Below, piece after piece: positions 7,265 through 16,117 of a stretch of DNA of 21,461 nucleotides; position 1 is the first letter of the stretch; the number at the start of each line of letters is the position of its first letter. Both the position numbers and the translations under genes were made by a program. Source of the DNA: CAZGQY01 sp964528035 (GTDB lineage: Bacteria > Pseudomonadota > Gammaproteobacteria > Methylococcales > UBA1147); the NCBI GenBank assembly GCA_964528035.1, contig CAZGQY010000057.1, positions 1 through 21,461 on the forward strand, given 5' to 3'. The notes under the pieces were generated by a model. That model saw only the letters and a list, made by a program, of their open reading frames with translations. It searched no databases and was not told the DNA's origin.

Positions 7265-8734
7265 ATGAAATTCTTAGGGTTGGCTCTGGCAGTTATTGTT
7301 CCTGGGTTCCTGTTTTTGTTCACAGATTTCGGCGATCAGCCGGAAACCTCAAGTATGGCCGCTGTTGCTGCCATGATGGCGATATTATGGATTACCGAGG
7401 CTGTGCCCCTGGCGGCCACCGCGCTATTGCCGTTGTTTCTATTTCCATTGTTGGGTATAGCATCGACTAAAGATACGGCCTCGCATTATATGAATTCAAC
7501 GGTGTTTTTGTTAATTGGTGGATTTTTAATAGCATTAGCTATGCAACGATGGGAGTTGCACCGGCGTATTGCACTCGGCGTATTGGCACGCTTTGGAAAC
7601 CATCCATTCCATTTAACAGTGGGCTTTGTAGTTGCGACCGCAGGTTTATCCATGTGGATCTCGAATACAGCGACAACTTTGGTCATGTTGCCGATTGCGT
7701 TAGCAGTTTTAAGCCGATTTGAGGCAAGCCTGGACGAAAAACAAATCAAACAGTTTTCCATTGGCTTATTGCTGGCGATTGCCTATTCGGCGTCTATCGG
7801 TGGCATGATGACTCCTGTGGGTACTGCGCCAAATCTGGTTTTTCTACGATTGTACGAAATGAGTGCGGGTGGTCCAATGGAAATTGGCTTTGCTCAATGG
7901 ATGTTGTTTGCAGTGCCGATCGGGCTTTCTATGATAGTGATCATGAGTGCTTATCTGGGGGTTCTTTATTTTCGAAATATTCCTCGGTCTGCAGAAATAG
8001 GACGCATGGTTACTGACGAAAGCAAAAAACTTGGACCAATGGGATACGAGGAAAAAGTTGTATCCATCGTGTTTTCAGTGACCGCTATGCTATGGATTTC
8101 AAGAAAAGGACTGGCAATTGGCGGTTTGAATTTACCGGGGTGGCAGGTACTCTTCGAAAATGGTGTTTTACTGGACGATGGTGCAGTGGTCATTGCGACT
8201 TCGTTTTTATTGTTTTTGATTCCGGCCAAAGCAGAAACGGATAAAAGGAATACTATTCTTAATGAAGACGTGTTTCGCCAATTGCCGTGGCCGGTTGTTG
8301 TTTTATTCGGCGGCGGATTTGCACTGGCCTCCGGTTTTGTCGACAGTGGTTTATCCGAATTTATGGCGTCTCAACTGGCTGGCCTTGAAAAATCAAGTTT
8401 ATTTATAATGATGACCCTGGTGGCTAGCGGGATGACTTTTCTCACCGAACTCACATCGAATACTGCAACAACTCAATTGGTTCTTCCGATACTTCAATCG
8501 GTGGCATCTGTGATGAATATTCCGCCACTTTGGTTGATGTTACCGGCGACGATATCGGCTTCGTGTGCATTTATGTTGCCTGTTGCGACACCCCCTAACG
8601 CCATTATATTTGGCAGTGGCAAGCTCCAGGTTATCGATATGGTGAAGACAGGCTTTATTCTGAATGTAATAGGGATTGTTGTAATTGTCAGTGTTTTGAC
8701 ACTGATAGTGCCGATGCTTGGAATCCAAAGTTAA
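7265..8734 (+). CDS. DASS/SLC13 family sodium-coupled dicarboxylate-type symporter
   Basis: A 489-residue inner-membrane transporter with about 11 hydrophobic segments. It has the two pseudo-repeats of the divalent anion:Na+ symporter family (VcINDY-like). The first Ser-Asn-Thr motif is at 133-135 (WISNTATTLV) and the second at 398-400 (ELTSNTATTQLVLP). Each is followed by a substrate/sodium loop, MTPVGTAPN (182-190) and MLPVATPPN (437-445). ITEAVPLAATALLP near the start is also a family signature. It probably imports succinate, malate or related dicarboxylates with sodium; sulfate or citrate cannot be excluded. AAGGA precedes the ATG by about 11 nt. It is convergent with the TonB-receptor gene, with only 32 bp between stops and no clear terminator there. 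Confidence 0.9.
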   Translation: MKFLGLALAVIVPGFLFLFTDFGDQPETSSMAAVAAMMAILWITEAVPLAATALLPLFLFPLLGIASTKDTASHYMNSTVFLLIGGFLIALAMQRWELHRRIALGVLARFGNHPFHLTVGFVVATAGLSMWISNTATTLVMLPIALAVLSRFEASLDEKQIKQFSIGLLLAIAYSASIGGMMTPVGTAPNLVFLRLYEMSAGGPMEIGFAQWMLFAVPIGLSMIVIMSAYLGVLYFRNIPRSAEIGRMVTDESKKLGPMGYEEKVVSIVFSVTAMLWISRKGLAIGGLNLPGWQVLFENGVLLDDGAVVIATSFLLFLIPAKAETDKRNTILNEDVFRQLPWPVVVLFGGGFALASGFVDSGLSEFMASQLAGLEKSSLFIMMTLVASGMTFLTELTSNTATTQLVLPILQSVASVMNIPPLWLMLPATISASCAFMLPVATPPNAIIFGSGKLQVIDMVKTGFILNVIGIVVIVSVLTLIVPMLGIQS

Positions 8735-8766
8735 GCCGGCCGAATTTTAAGTTTTGGGTGTTCAGA

Positions 8767-10947
8767 CTAAAAATGCACACTGAGTTCCAAATAATAAAAC
8801 CGTCCCTGTAATGGAAAATCGTTGGCAAGCCCTGGAGCGCCTGTTTCCCGTGCATTTTCATCACCCAGGTTTCGTACCGACGCGGCTAAATCGAAATACT
8901 CAAATAAATTTTTGCGGCGCAAAGTCAGGTCGACAATCGCATAGTCATCCAGCCTGCTGCGGGTGTCGCCGCTCATTCTGGATCGTTGACCAATCCAGTT
9001 CAATTGCGCATGAAACAGCCATTGAGGCAGGAAATTCCAGTCGGCAGCAACGAATAGCTGATGTTCGGGCACGCCTGCGACACGTTCCTTTAATCTCTGG
9101 TCTCGCGAATATTGCCAGGCGTAATTGCCGTTAATTCCGAACTGGTCAATGATTTGCCAATCCCATTCCAGTTCAAAGCCGTACCCCTGCTGGTCTCCGG
9201 CGTTTTGCACCGTGGCCGTGGTTGCACCCGGATCCGGGGTGGGTCTGATCAAATCGCTGATATGGTAATAGTAAAGATTTATCCCTGTACTTAAATTGGA
9301 TTGCGGGATATATTCAAACGCAAGTTCCACTGTGTTGATTGTTTCCGGATCCAAATCAGGGTTTCCAAGCAATACCGGATTATTGATGTTGCCTTGTTCG
9401 GAGAAACTCGGAGCACGAAATGCACGACCATACAATAATTTAGTGGTTAAGGTGTCAGTGGCCGACCAGACTAATGCGACACGGGGGTTAACCGTGCTGC
9501 CAAAGTCAGTATAGTAATCGTATCTTAACCCTGCAGTCAGCAGCCAGTCCGAGGCAAATACCCATTCGTCCTGGACGGAAAAAGACCATATGGAGCGATC
9601 CGTATCTTTTAGATATATAAAAGGCGTATCAGAGACATCGGTCAATACACCGGTCACAACGGCCTGGCTTCCGTCGAGTATTCCAGGGCCAAAATTTTGC
9701 CGTGCGTTGGTATCAATTGCCTCGTAGCGATAGCCTGCCGATACTCGTAACAGATGATCATCCAGCGCGTCATAAATTCCAATTAATTCTATAGATGGGA
9801 TATGTTGCTTACGACCTGGGGTACCGATCAATCCATCAGGAAAGGTAGACAAACCTGCCGGGTTAATAAAATCTACATTGCCGTCCGCTCCGATTGGCAG
9901 GCGGGTATTATTTGGAAATACGTGTAATAGCGATTTAAAGTTAGAATACAGATAACTCAGATGCGCCTGGATTTCCAGGTCATCAAAATAATCTTCGGAA
10001 GAAAACCGAACATCGCCCAAATAATTCTCAGCTTCGTAATATCCGTTGGGGTCCAGTGCCGCTCCAATACCGTCTCTTACGCCGACATCGTTCTGTTTAG
10101 AAGCCCAGAATTTTAAATCCCAGTGCTTTCGCTGTAATCCGAGCTGAGCATTCCACAATTCAAATCGACTGTCCACAGAACCGGGTGCTAAAGAAGCTCG
10201 AGTACCTAAGGTACGGTCGATCTGGCTTTGCGAATCGGATTCTATGATACGTCCTTTGTCGCCGTTACTGTGCTGATATTGCAGGCTCGCGGCGACATCC
10301 CACCCTGACCATTGGGCACCGTGCTGTATCCAGGCGCTTTGGCTGTCGAAATTGCCCACCCGGCCACCTAGCGTGGTGCCACTAAGGTCTTTGGCTCGTT
10401 TGCTGATAATGTTAATGACTCCTGCAAATGCATCGGCTCCGTATATCGCAGATCCGGGGCCCCTGATGACTTCGATGCGTTGGATATTCTGCGTGGGCAT
10501 GCGAAAAATCGAGGTTCTAGTGCCAAGAAAAGGTACCGAAAGTCGTGTGCCATCGAGTAATAATAGAACTTGTGATCCGTCGGGGTTTCGAACACCGCGG
10601 ACAGAATAAACCGGGTCATTGGTTAACGGGTCGATGCTTACATGAAAGCCCGGAACGGTTTCCAATACCTGGTTCAAATCAGTTGCACCCATCGCTAGAA
10701 TCTGCTCAGCGGTAATAACTGTAGTAACCCCGGCTGCCTTTACTAAAGGACGAGCACTGCCACTGGCAATTTCCACCGGTAAGTTCGCCAACTCTACAGG
10801 TGATAACTCGAAGTAATTTTCCATTTCCGAAACAGCGAGGTCTGCTGGATGCGAATTGGCAGACTTGTCATGATTTGCCAATAGAGGCTGAAAATTTCCG
10901 CTAAGCACAAGAATCATAGCTATGTTCAATCGTCTAGTTACCTTCAT
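8767..10947 (-). CDS. TonB-dependent outer-membrane receptor
   Basis: 726 residues from the chosen start. Signal peptide about 1-24 (MKVTRRLNIAMILVLSG.. ending PLLA), plug domain about 69-185 (VTTVITAEQILAMGATDLNQ, VRGVRNPDGSQVLLLLDG, RIEVIRGPGSAIYGADAFAG), then a beta-barrel ending in ELSVHF with the C-terminal Phe of outer-membrane proteins. The pre-plug stretch FELSPVELANLPVEIASG is the form seen in CirA-like receptors that sit beside YfiR and c-di-GMP genes. No STN signalling domain is seen. The substrate (siderophore, cobalamin, other) cannot be told. I reject an upstream in-frame start 29 codons earlier: ATG 10947 has a very strong SD and starts a good signal peptide. The gene overlaps the end of the GGDEF/EAL gene by 14 bp. 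Confidence 0.93.
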   Translation of the reverse strand: MKVTRRLNIAMILVLSGNFQPLLANHDKSANSHPADLAVSEMENYFELSPVELANLPVEIASGSARPLVKAAGVTTVITAEQILAMGATDLNQVLETVPGFHVSIDPLTNDPVYSVRGVRNPDGSQVLLLLDGTRLSVPFLGTRTSIFRMPTQNIQRIEVIRGPGSAIYGADAFAGVINIISKRAKDLSGTTLGGRVGNFDSQSAWIQHGAQWSGWDVAASLQYQHSNGDKGRIIESDSQSQIDRTLGTRASLAPGSVDSRFELWNAQLGLQRKHWDLKFWASKQNDVGVRDGIGAALDPNGYYEAENYLGDVRFSSEDYFDDLEIQAHLSYLYSNFKSLLHVFPNNTRLPIGADGNVDFINPAGLSTFPDGLIGTPGRKQHIPSIELIGIYDALDDHLLRVSAGYRYEAIDTNARQNFGPGILDGSQAVVTGVLTDVSDTPFIYLKDTDRSIWSFSVQDEWVFASDWLLTAGLRYDYYTDFGSTVNPRVALVWSATDTLTTKLLYGRAFRAPSFSEQGNINNPVLLGNPDLDPETINTVELAFEYIPQSNLSTGINLYYYHISDLIRPTPDPGATTATVQNAGDQQGYGFELEWDWQIIDQFGINGNYAWQYSRDQRLKERVAGVPEHQLFVAADWNFLPQWLFHAQLNWIGQRSRMSGDTRSRLDDYAIVDLTLRRKNLFEYFDLAASVRNLGDENARETGAPGLANDFPLQGRFYYLELSVHF

Positions 10948-13351
10948 TGAACACCTCCTCCAAATCAAAGTCAGACGGCAATAAATTTTGCAATGCAACA
11001 GGTTTACCGATGCCAAAACCCTGAGCATAGTCAACGTTAAGAGTTTTCAAAATGTCCAGAATGGCCTGGTTTTCGACAAATTCAGCGATGGTTTTTTTCC
11101 CCATGACATGTCCAACCTCGTTGATCGAACGCACCATTGCCAAATCGACTGGGTCACTGGCAATATCTTTTACGAATAATCCATCAATCTTGAGGAAATC
11201 AACCGGTAAATTCTTCAAATAGCCAAATGAAGAGAGTCCACTACCAAAATCATCCAGAGAGAAAAGACAGTTTTCTTTCTTCAGCTTGTGGATAAAATCA
11301 GTCGCATTCGCAAAATTTGATATCGCTGCAGTTTCAGTAATTTCAAAACATATTTTTGCAGCCGGTATAGACCATCGGCTGAATTCTTCAACGATAAAAT
11401 TAAGAAAATTTTCTTCGGATAAAGACAAGCCGGAAAGGTTGATTGAACAAACCGATAATTGGTCAAGAAAGTCGGGATGCTTGTGCAACCATTTCAGTAT
11501 CGAACGAACGACCCATCGATCCAAATCGGGCGAAAGATTATATCGTTCAGCGGCGGGTAAAAAAGCACCAGGGGGTACTAATTCCCCCTGTTCGTCACGC
11601 AGTCGTATCAGTGTCTCGAAATGGAACCCAGAATCTGTAGAATGGTCGGGTAGCCCGATTATTTTCTGGCCGAATAAGCAAAAACGGTCTTCTTCAAGGG
11701 CTGTGTGTATCTTGCTGACCCATTGCATTTCACCATGCCGTATTGTTAATTCCTGATCATCCGGCAGGAAAACGTGTACCCGATTCCTGCCTTTTTCTTT
11801 GGCCGCATAGCACGCAGAATCGGCTTCTTTGAGTAGTTGAATTTGGTCGCCGCTGGTCTTATTGATCGAAGTTACGCCAATACTGACTCCCACCGTAAAA
11901 CTACTCTCTTCCCAGGAAAAATGGAATTCGTGTATTATCTCTTTGATTTCTTCTGCTGCCAGTACTGCTGTTTCGAGACTGCAATTTTGCATCAGAATAC
12001 CGAATTCATCACCACCCAAACGTGCCAGCACATCGGACTGGCGTATACTTTTTTTCAAGGTGGAACCCAGCTGTCTCAACAATTCATCGCCGGCCGTATG
12101 GCCGCAAGTATCATTGACGACTTTGAATTGATCCAGATCCAAATAGCAAAGGGCATGTTCTGCCAGACTGGTTCTTGCAAATTCCACCGCAGATTTAAGG
12201 TGTTCTTCAAACTCTGTTCGGTTAACCAGATCAGTCAACGCATCATGGCTGGCCTGATAGGCAATTTTTTCGTTGAGTGTACGGGTTTCGGTAATATCTT
12301 CGCTGACGATTAATAGATTTTCTTGTTGTTTTTCGTCTATGATCAAGCGGGCAAATTGTCGAACCCAGATCGTTTCGCCATCGCCACGAATATTGCGGAT
12401 CTCCTGTTTATGTACAATGTCCGGGTGTTCCTCGCACAGGGCAAATAAGTCGAGCAGCAGTTGGATGTCGTCCGAAAAGGTAAAATCGAGTATAGAACGT
12501 CCTTCCCAATTGCCGATGGAAATCTTTAATAATTCTGAGCCAGATCGGTTCATTGAAATAATTCCACCGCGAAGATCTGAATTAACGATCATTGTAGGGT
12601 TGTCGTCGTACAGTGCGAGGTATCGGTTTTTGGTTGCGATCAGGGCTTTATTTTGGTTTTCCAGCATCTCAAGCATGCCATTAAATTCGCTGACCAACTG
12701 ACCTAGTTCGTCGTCGTTTTCTTTTTGTGCTCGCAAAGAATAATCTTTGTGGTGGGTAATATCCTGAACCGTGTCGACAAGGCGCAGAATGGGCCCTGAT
12801 ATAACTTTCAATAGTGGTCTGGAAATGAAAAACGTTATGCCTAAAGCGATACCAAAGACCAAAAACACCAAGCCTAAAAATTGCATTTTGCGCAGATAGA
12901 GATCGCTAAGGTCGACTTGAACAAAGATTGCCCCGATTATTTCTTTGTCCAGATAAATCGGTTCGAATAGCGACATTCCGGTATCATTAAATTCTGTGAC
13001 AGATTTGAATACCGGTGCTGGACAATCTCTGTTTGTCCTCTCGGACTGTATATTCTTCGCGAAGACTCTGCGATTTTTATCAAAAATACAGGCTGCTGTA
13101 ACAGCCGGGTTTGCGGCCAGAGTAGCCAGATTTTCGTCAGCCAGGCTGGGTTCCTCAAATACCATCGCCGCAGTACTGCGATTGCCAATCAGTAATGCAT
13201 TTAAGCGCATATCATCCTGAGCATTGGAACGCAGTTCGTTAAATTCAAGAAGAAATAAAAAGAGGCTCGCGAACAATAAAGCCATCGAACTTGAAAATAG
13301 AACAATCATCAATAGTTTTTGCCCAATAGAGCAACCTCGGAACCAGCTCAT
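10934..13351 (-). CDS. Membrane GGDEF/EAL protein (CHASE-like, HAMP, PAS) for c-di-GMP turnover
   Basis: An 805-residue inner-membrane protein. Order: helix (about 11-36), periplasmic CHASE8-like sensor region (37-155), second helix (156-177), HAMP (178-235), PAS (about 243-357), GGDEF (about 366-530), EAL (about 540-795). The cyclase motif GGDEF (446-450) is intact and has an inhibitory-site RxxD (RQSD, 437-440) at the proper five-residue spacing. In the EAL domain the signature is ETL (579-581), with INLSG, FEITET (669-674), DDFGSG (700-705) and KID (721-723) retained, so phosphodiesterase activity is plausible. The domain order resembles YfiN/TpbB plus PAS and EAL. Its start overlaps the YfiR-like gene by 4 bp (ATGA) and its end overlaps the TonB receptor. 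By analogy with YfiBNR, the periplasmic YfiR partner may restrain it; which activity dominates is unknown. Confidence 0.92.
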   Translation of the reverse strand: MSWFRGCSIGQKLLMIVLFSSSMALLFASLFLFLLEFNELRSNAQDDMRLNALLIGNRSTAAMVFEEPSLADENLATLAANPAVTAACIFDKNRRVFAKNIQSERTNRDCPAPVFKSVTEFNDTGMSLFEPIYLDKEIIGAIFVQVDLSDLYLRKMQFLGLVFLVFGIALGITFFISRPLLKVISGPILRLVDTVQDITHHKDYSLRAQKENDDELGQLVSEFNGMLEMLENQNKALIATKNRYLALYDDNPTMIVNSDLRGGIISMNRSGSELLKISIGNWEGRSILDFTFSDDIQLLLDLFALCEEHPDIVHKQEIRNIRGDGETIWVRQFARLIIDEKQQENLLIVSEDITETRTLNEKIAYQASHDALTDLVNRTEFEEHLKSAVEFARTSLAEHALCYLDLDQFKVVNDTCGHTAGDELLRQLGSTLKKSIRQSDVLARLGGDEFGILMQNCSLETAVLAAEEIKEIIHEFHFSWEESSFTVGVSIGVTSINKTSGDQIQLLKEADSACYAAKEKGRNRVHVFLPDDQELTIRHGEMQWVSKIHTALEEDRFCLFGQKIIGLPDHSTDSGFHFETLIRLRDEQGELVPPGAFLPAAERYNLSPDLDRWVVRSILKWLHKHPDFLDQLSVCSINLSGLSLSEENFLNFIVEEFSRWSIPAAKICFEITETAAISNFANATDFIHKLKKENCLFSLDDFGSGLSSFGYLKNLPVDFLKIDGLFVKDIASDPVDLAMVRSINEVGHVMGKKTIAEFVENQAILDILKTLNVDYAQGFGIGKPVALQNLLPSDFDLEEVFNEGN
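10954..10961 (-). promoter_or_regulatory. Strong ribosome-binding site of the TonB receptor
   Basis: The minus strand reads GGAGGAGG, 6 nt before the ATG at 10947. It lies inside the last codons of the upstream GGDEF/EAL gene, so the receptor can be translated at a higher rate than the signalling protein while staying on the same transcript. It decides the receptor start. Confidence 0.85.
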
Positions 13352-13950
13352 TCGCTGGTACTCACAATATCAGCAACTTCCAGGAGTTTGGCACTGATAT
13401 TCAAGCCCGCCTCTTTAGCTGCTGTTCGGTTAATTCGAAGTCGAACTCTGCCTGCGTCGATCACAAATCCGATCATTCCACCACTGAGGGCAAAATCTTC
13501 TGTATTACCCACGGTCAAAACACTATAGCCATTCAGGTAGAGAAAAATTTGTTTGAACCGGTGAATCTTGGAATCACCGACGAACAGGATTTGACATTGG
13601 GCCACGTCTTCACTAATCCGATCAAAGTGAAGCAAATGTATCGATTTGCCTTTGGTTTTTTTTAACTCAATGGGGTTAAGAATGTCGTTGAATTTATTAT
13701 CGCCCAGCAAGCAGATGTTTAAATTCTGGGATTCCAGTAACGACTGCTCGATTGGCCAATCTATAAATTTGGTAAAATTGTACAGATAGCCCGCTTTAAT
13801 TTTGTACTCTAGTGAAGATTCATCAGCGTAAAGCTGGGCCAGAGGAAGACTGGCAAAAAGAAATATCATGTAGCGCAAAGTTACAATAATACGCTGACTG
13901 CTGATAAGTGATTTTTTGGTATGCCAGGCTATAGAGTGCAGCAAAGACAT
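13348..13950 (-). CDS. YfiR family periplasmic regulator (DUF4154)
   Basis: 200 residues from ATG 13950 (a TTG three codons earlier is also possible; neither has a good SD). An N-terminal export signal ends near LPLAQLYA, leaving a mature domain of about 160 residues with the family's markers: EYKIKAGYLYNFTKFIDWP, NICLLGD, CQILFVGDS, LTVGNTEDFALSGGMIGFV, RVRLRINRTAAKEAGLNISA. In Pseudomonas YfiR is a periplasmic repressor of the diguanylate cyclase YfiN; here the very next gene encodes a GGDEF/EAL protein with a periplasmic sensor domain, overlapping by 4 bp. It is the first gene of the three-gene operon. The unusually long N-terminus before the hydrophobic core (about 25 residues) leaves the exact start open. 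Confidence 0.88.
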   Translation of the reverse strand: MSLLHSIAWHTKKSLISSQRIIVTLRYMIFLFASLPLAQLYADESSLEYKIKAGYLYNFTKFIDWPIEQSLLESQNLNICLLGDNKFNDILNPIELKKTKGKSIHLLHFDRISEDVAQCQILFVGDSKIHRFKQIFLYLNGYSVLTVGNTEDFALSGGMIGFVIDAGRVRLRINRTAAKEAGLNISAKLLEVADIVSTSE

Positions 13951-14222
13951 AATGGTCAAATTTATTGGCTATAGACGATTCTAATCAAAAGATCCGAAAC
14001 ACCGATTTCCATTTTTTAGTTCGGTTTGAATACAAAATATAAAAAAAGACTCCCTTTCTGGAGGCTCTCATTCTATTAAACCATTGTCCGCTCGCGAAAT
14101 AGTATAGCTTTATTGGATATTTTTTTCAGAATTCGATTTGTAGGCTCATTGAATGAAGTAGCGTATTGATCTTTGATTTCTGTGATAATAGCGCCTGAAA
14201 ATGTTTAAAAAGAGGACTGAAT

Positions 14223-15332
14223 ATGAATATTGAATCCAGCGTTCTGGAACGTTATTCCCAGGGGGCCGAAACCGCACAGCCCTCACTGTGTTGTGCTGTG
14301 GATTATGATAAGAAATTACTGGATCTGTTGCCGGAAGAAGTCATTGCGAAAGATTATGGTTGTGGTGATCCGTCGCGTTATGTCCGCGAAGGAGATACTG
14401 TACTGGATCTGGGTTCCGGTTCCGGAAAAATTTGTTATATTGCTGCGCAGTTGGTGGGTAATAGTGGTCAGGTCATCGGTGTCGACATGAATGACGATAT
14501 GCTGGCTTTGGCGCGCAGTTATCAATCTGAGATGGCAGAAAAAATAGGCTCAGACAGGGTTTGCTTTGTGAAAGGACAAATCCAGGATTTATCCACCGAT
14601 CTGGACGCAATGGATCGTTACCTTGTTGAGCATCCTGTTGGTAATTGGAAAGCTTTGTCTGGATTGAAATCCTGGCAAACCAGGCAGCGCATTGATGCAC
14701 CGCTTATCAATGATGAATCAGTAGACCTGGTGGTTTCAAACTGCGTGCTTAATCTGGTCGACGATATCGAAAAACTAAAACTCATGCAGGAGATCTTTCG
14801 GGTCACGAAACCTGGTGGTCGAATCGCTATTTCGGATATCGTTAGCGATACGAATGTACCTGCACATCTTAAATCAGACTCTGAGCTATGGAGTGGTTGT
14901 ATATCCGGAGCCATGCAGGAACATGATTTTGTACAAGCCTTCGTCGATGCCGGTTTTCAAGCCGTTCGTATTGATAAATGGGATGTTGATCCCTGGCAAA
15001 CAGTAGAAGGAATAGAGTTTCGGGCGGTGACTGTAACCGCAGTCAAACCACAGGCGAAGCAATGTTCAGATCAGCTTCATGAGGTTATCTATACGGGGCC
15101 GTTTGCAAAAGTGTTTGATGATGAAGGCGTTACTTACATACGAGGTGAACGAATTTCTGTGGGAGAACTAAGCTATGCGATGATCGCTGACGGTCCCTAT
15201 CAAAATGATTTTGTCGGTATAAGCACTCAGGGCTCGGCCCCCACTCAATCCTGTTGCTCACCGGCTGGCTCTAAGCAGGAGAACACAAGCGAAAACAATG
15301 TTGTTTCCAGTGGGTCTTCCTGCTGTTCCTGA
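14223..15332 (+). CDS. arsM: ArsM-type arsenite methyltransferase (arsenosugar-cluster form)
   Basis: 369 residues. SAM-binding motif I is VLDLGSGSGK (60-69). Cysteines at 47 (YGCGDP), 71, 174 (SNCVLNL) and 226 (WSGCISGA) sit almost where the four key cysteines of algal ArsM lie (44, 72, 174, 224), so As(III) binding and methylation are likely. The YGCGDPSRYV form and an insertion at about 122-165 belong to the subgroup found next to arsenosugar genes. Odd points: a CC pair at 23-24 and a C-terminal tail with two more pairs (344-345, 367-368) that may hold arsenite or another metal. SD AGAGGA lies 7 nt before the ATG; an extended -10-like TGTGATAAT is at 14181-14189. A transferase gene follows 16 bp downstream. 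No ArsR gene or radical-SAM ArsS is nearby. Confidence 0.9.
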   Translation: MNIESSVLERYSQGAETAQPSLCCAVDYDKKLLDLLPEEVIAKDYGCGDPSRYVREGDTVLDLGSGSGKICYIAAQLVGNSGQVIGVDMNDDMLALARSYQSEMAEKIGSDRVCFVKGQIQDLSTDLDAMDRYLVEHPVGNWKALSGLKSWQTRQRIDAPLINDESVDLVVSNCVLNLVDDIEKLKLMQEIFRVTKPGGRIAISDIVSDTNVPAHLKSDSELWSGCISGAMQEHDFVQAFVDAGFQAVRIDKWDVDPWQTVEGIEFRAVTVTAVKPQAKQCSDQLHEVIYTGPFAKVFDDEGVTYIRGERISVGELSYAMIADGPYQNDFVGISTQGSAPTQSCCSPAGSKQENTSENNVVSSGSSCCS

Positions 15333-15348
15333 ATAAGCAAAAAATAAC

Positions 15349-15990
15349 GTGCTGACAGGACATTACCTGTACCCGAACGCCAAAATTCTGGTGTTCGCAA
15401 AAGCACCGGTTCCGGGACAGGTAAAGACCCGCTTATTGCCGATTCTTAATGAACGTGAAGCGGCCAACCTGCATACCAAGCTGGTACATGAAACACTTAT
15501 CCTGACTCATCAGCAACCATTGTGTCCGGTCCAGCTTTGGTGTAGCCCTGTGCTGGATCATCCATTGTTTCAGGATTTAGGTGGGAAATTTCCACTTTCC
15601 TTTCATTTGCAACAGGGAGATGATCTGGGAGAGCGCATGCAACATGCTTTATCAACTGCCCTAAAATCTTGTAAATTTGCAATATTGATTGGTTGCGATT
15701 GTCCGTCTTTGAGCTCTGATGATTTACATAGTGTACTCAGCTCATTACAAAATGGCTGCGATGTTGTGCTAGGCCCTGCGGAAGATGGTGGCTATGTACT
15801 CATCGGTGTAAATTCTGTCGTTCACGATTTGTTTTCTAATATTTCCTGGAGTACATCCACGGTGTTGACCGAAACGAGAACGCGCGTTACACAGCTTGGA
15901 CTCTCCTGTGAAGAATTGGCGCTTCAATGGGACATTGACCGTCCTGAGGATTTGCATCGATATTTATTGCAACAAAGGGCATCGCTTTGA
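15349..15990 (+). CDS. TIGR04282 family arsenosugar-associated glycosyltransferase-like protein
   Basis: 213 residues with a nucleotidyl/glycosyltransferase-A fold. ILVFAKAPVPGQVKTRLLP (14-32) is the nucleotide-binding start, GCDCPSLS the metal/nucleotide Asp motif, and GPAEDGGYVLIG the family's signature loop. These are the marks of the 'rSAM/selenodomain-associated transferase 1' family, which current annotation links to arsenosugar synthesis. It starts at GTG 15349, 16 bp after arsM, with no clear SD, so it is probably co-translated with arsM. The pairing supports a role after arsenic methylation, but the reaction is not proven for the family. Confidence 0.85.
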   Translation: MLTGHYLYPNAKILVFAKAPVPGQVKTRLLPILNEREAANLHTKLVHETLILTHQQPLCPVQLWCSPVLDHPLFQDLGGKFPLSFHLQQGDDLGERMQHALSTALKSCKFAILIGCDCPSLSSDDLHSVLSSLQNGCDVVLGPAEDGGYVLIGVNSVVHDLFSNISWSTSTVLTETRTRVTQLGLSCEELALQWDIDRPEDLHRYLLQQRASL

Positions 15991-16117
15991 TTAGAATATC
16001 AGTAATATCTAAAAAAACGCCACCTATTCAATAACTGTTTTTCTTAGGGCGCATGCCGCGAAACTTAATGTATAGATGCAATAAAACAACTTCTAACCAA
16101 CAGGACGAAATCAACCA

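Noticed and set aside
10948..11034. Extended N-terminus of the TonB receptor (29 extra codons)
   Set aside because: It lies within the upstream gene, encodes no signal peptide, and the downstream ATG has a near-perfect SD and a proper signal peptide.
11837..12313. 158-codon open frame opposite the GGDEF/EAL gene
   Set aside because: It is the complement of conserved GGDEF/PAS coding sequence; no recognisable domain and no SD.
14041..14066. Leftward terminator before yfiR (poly-T after a CTCC/GGAG stem)
   Set aside because: The stem is only four pairs, and no minus-strand gene to its right would need it; an attenuator is possible but unsupported.
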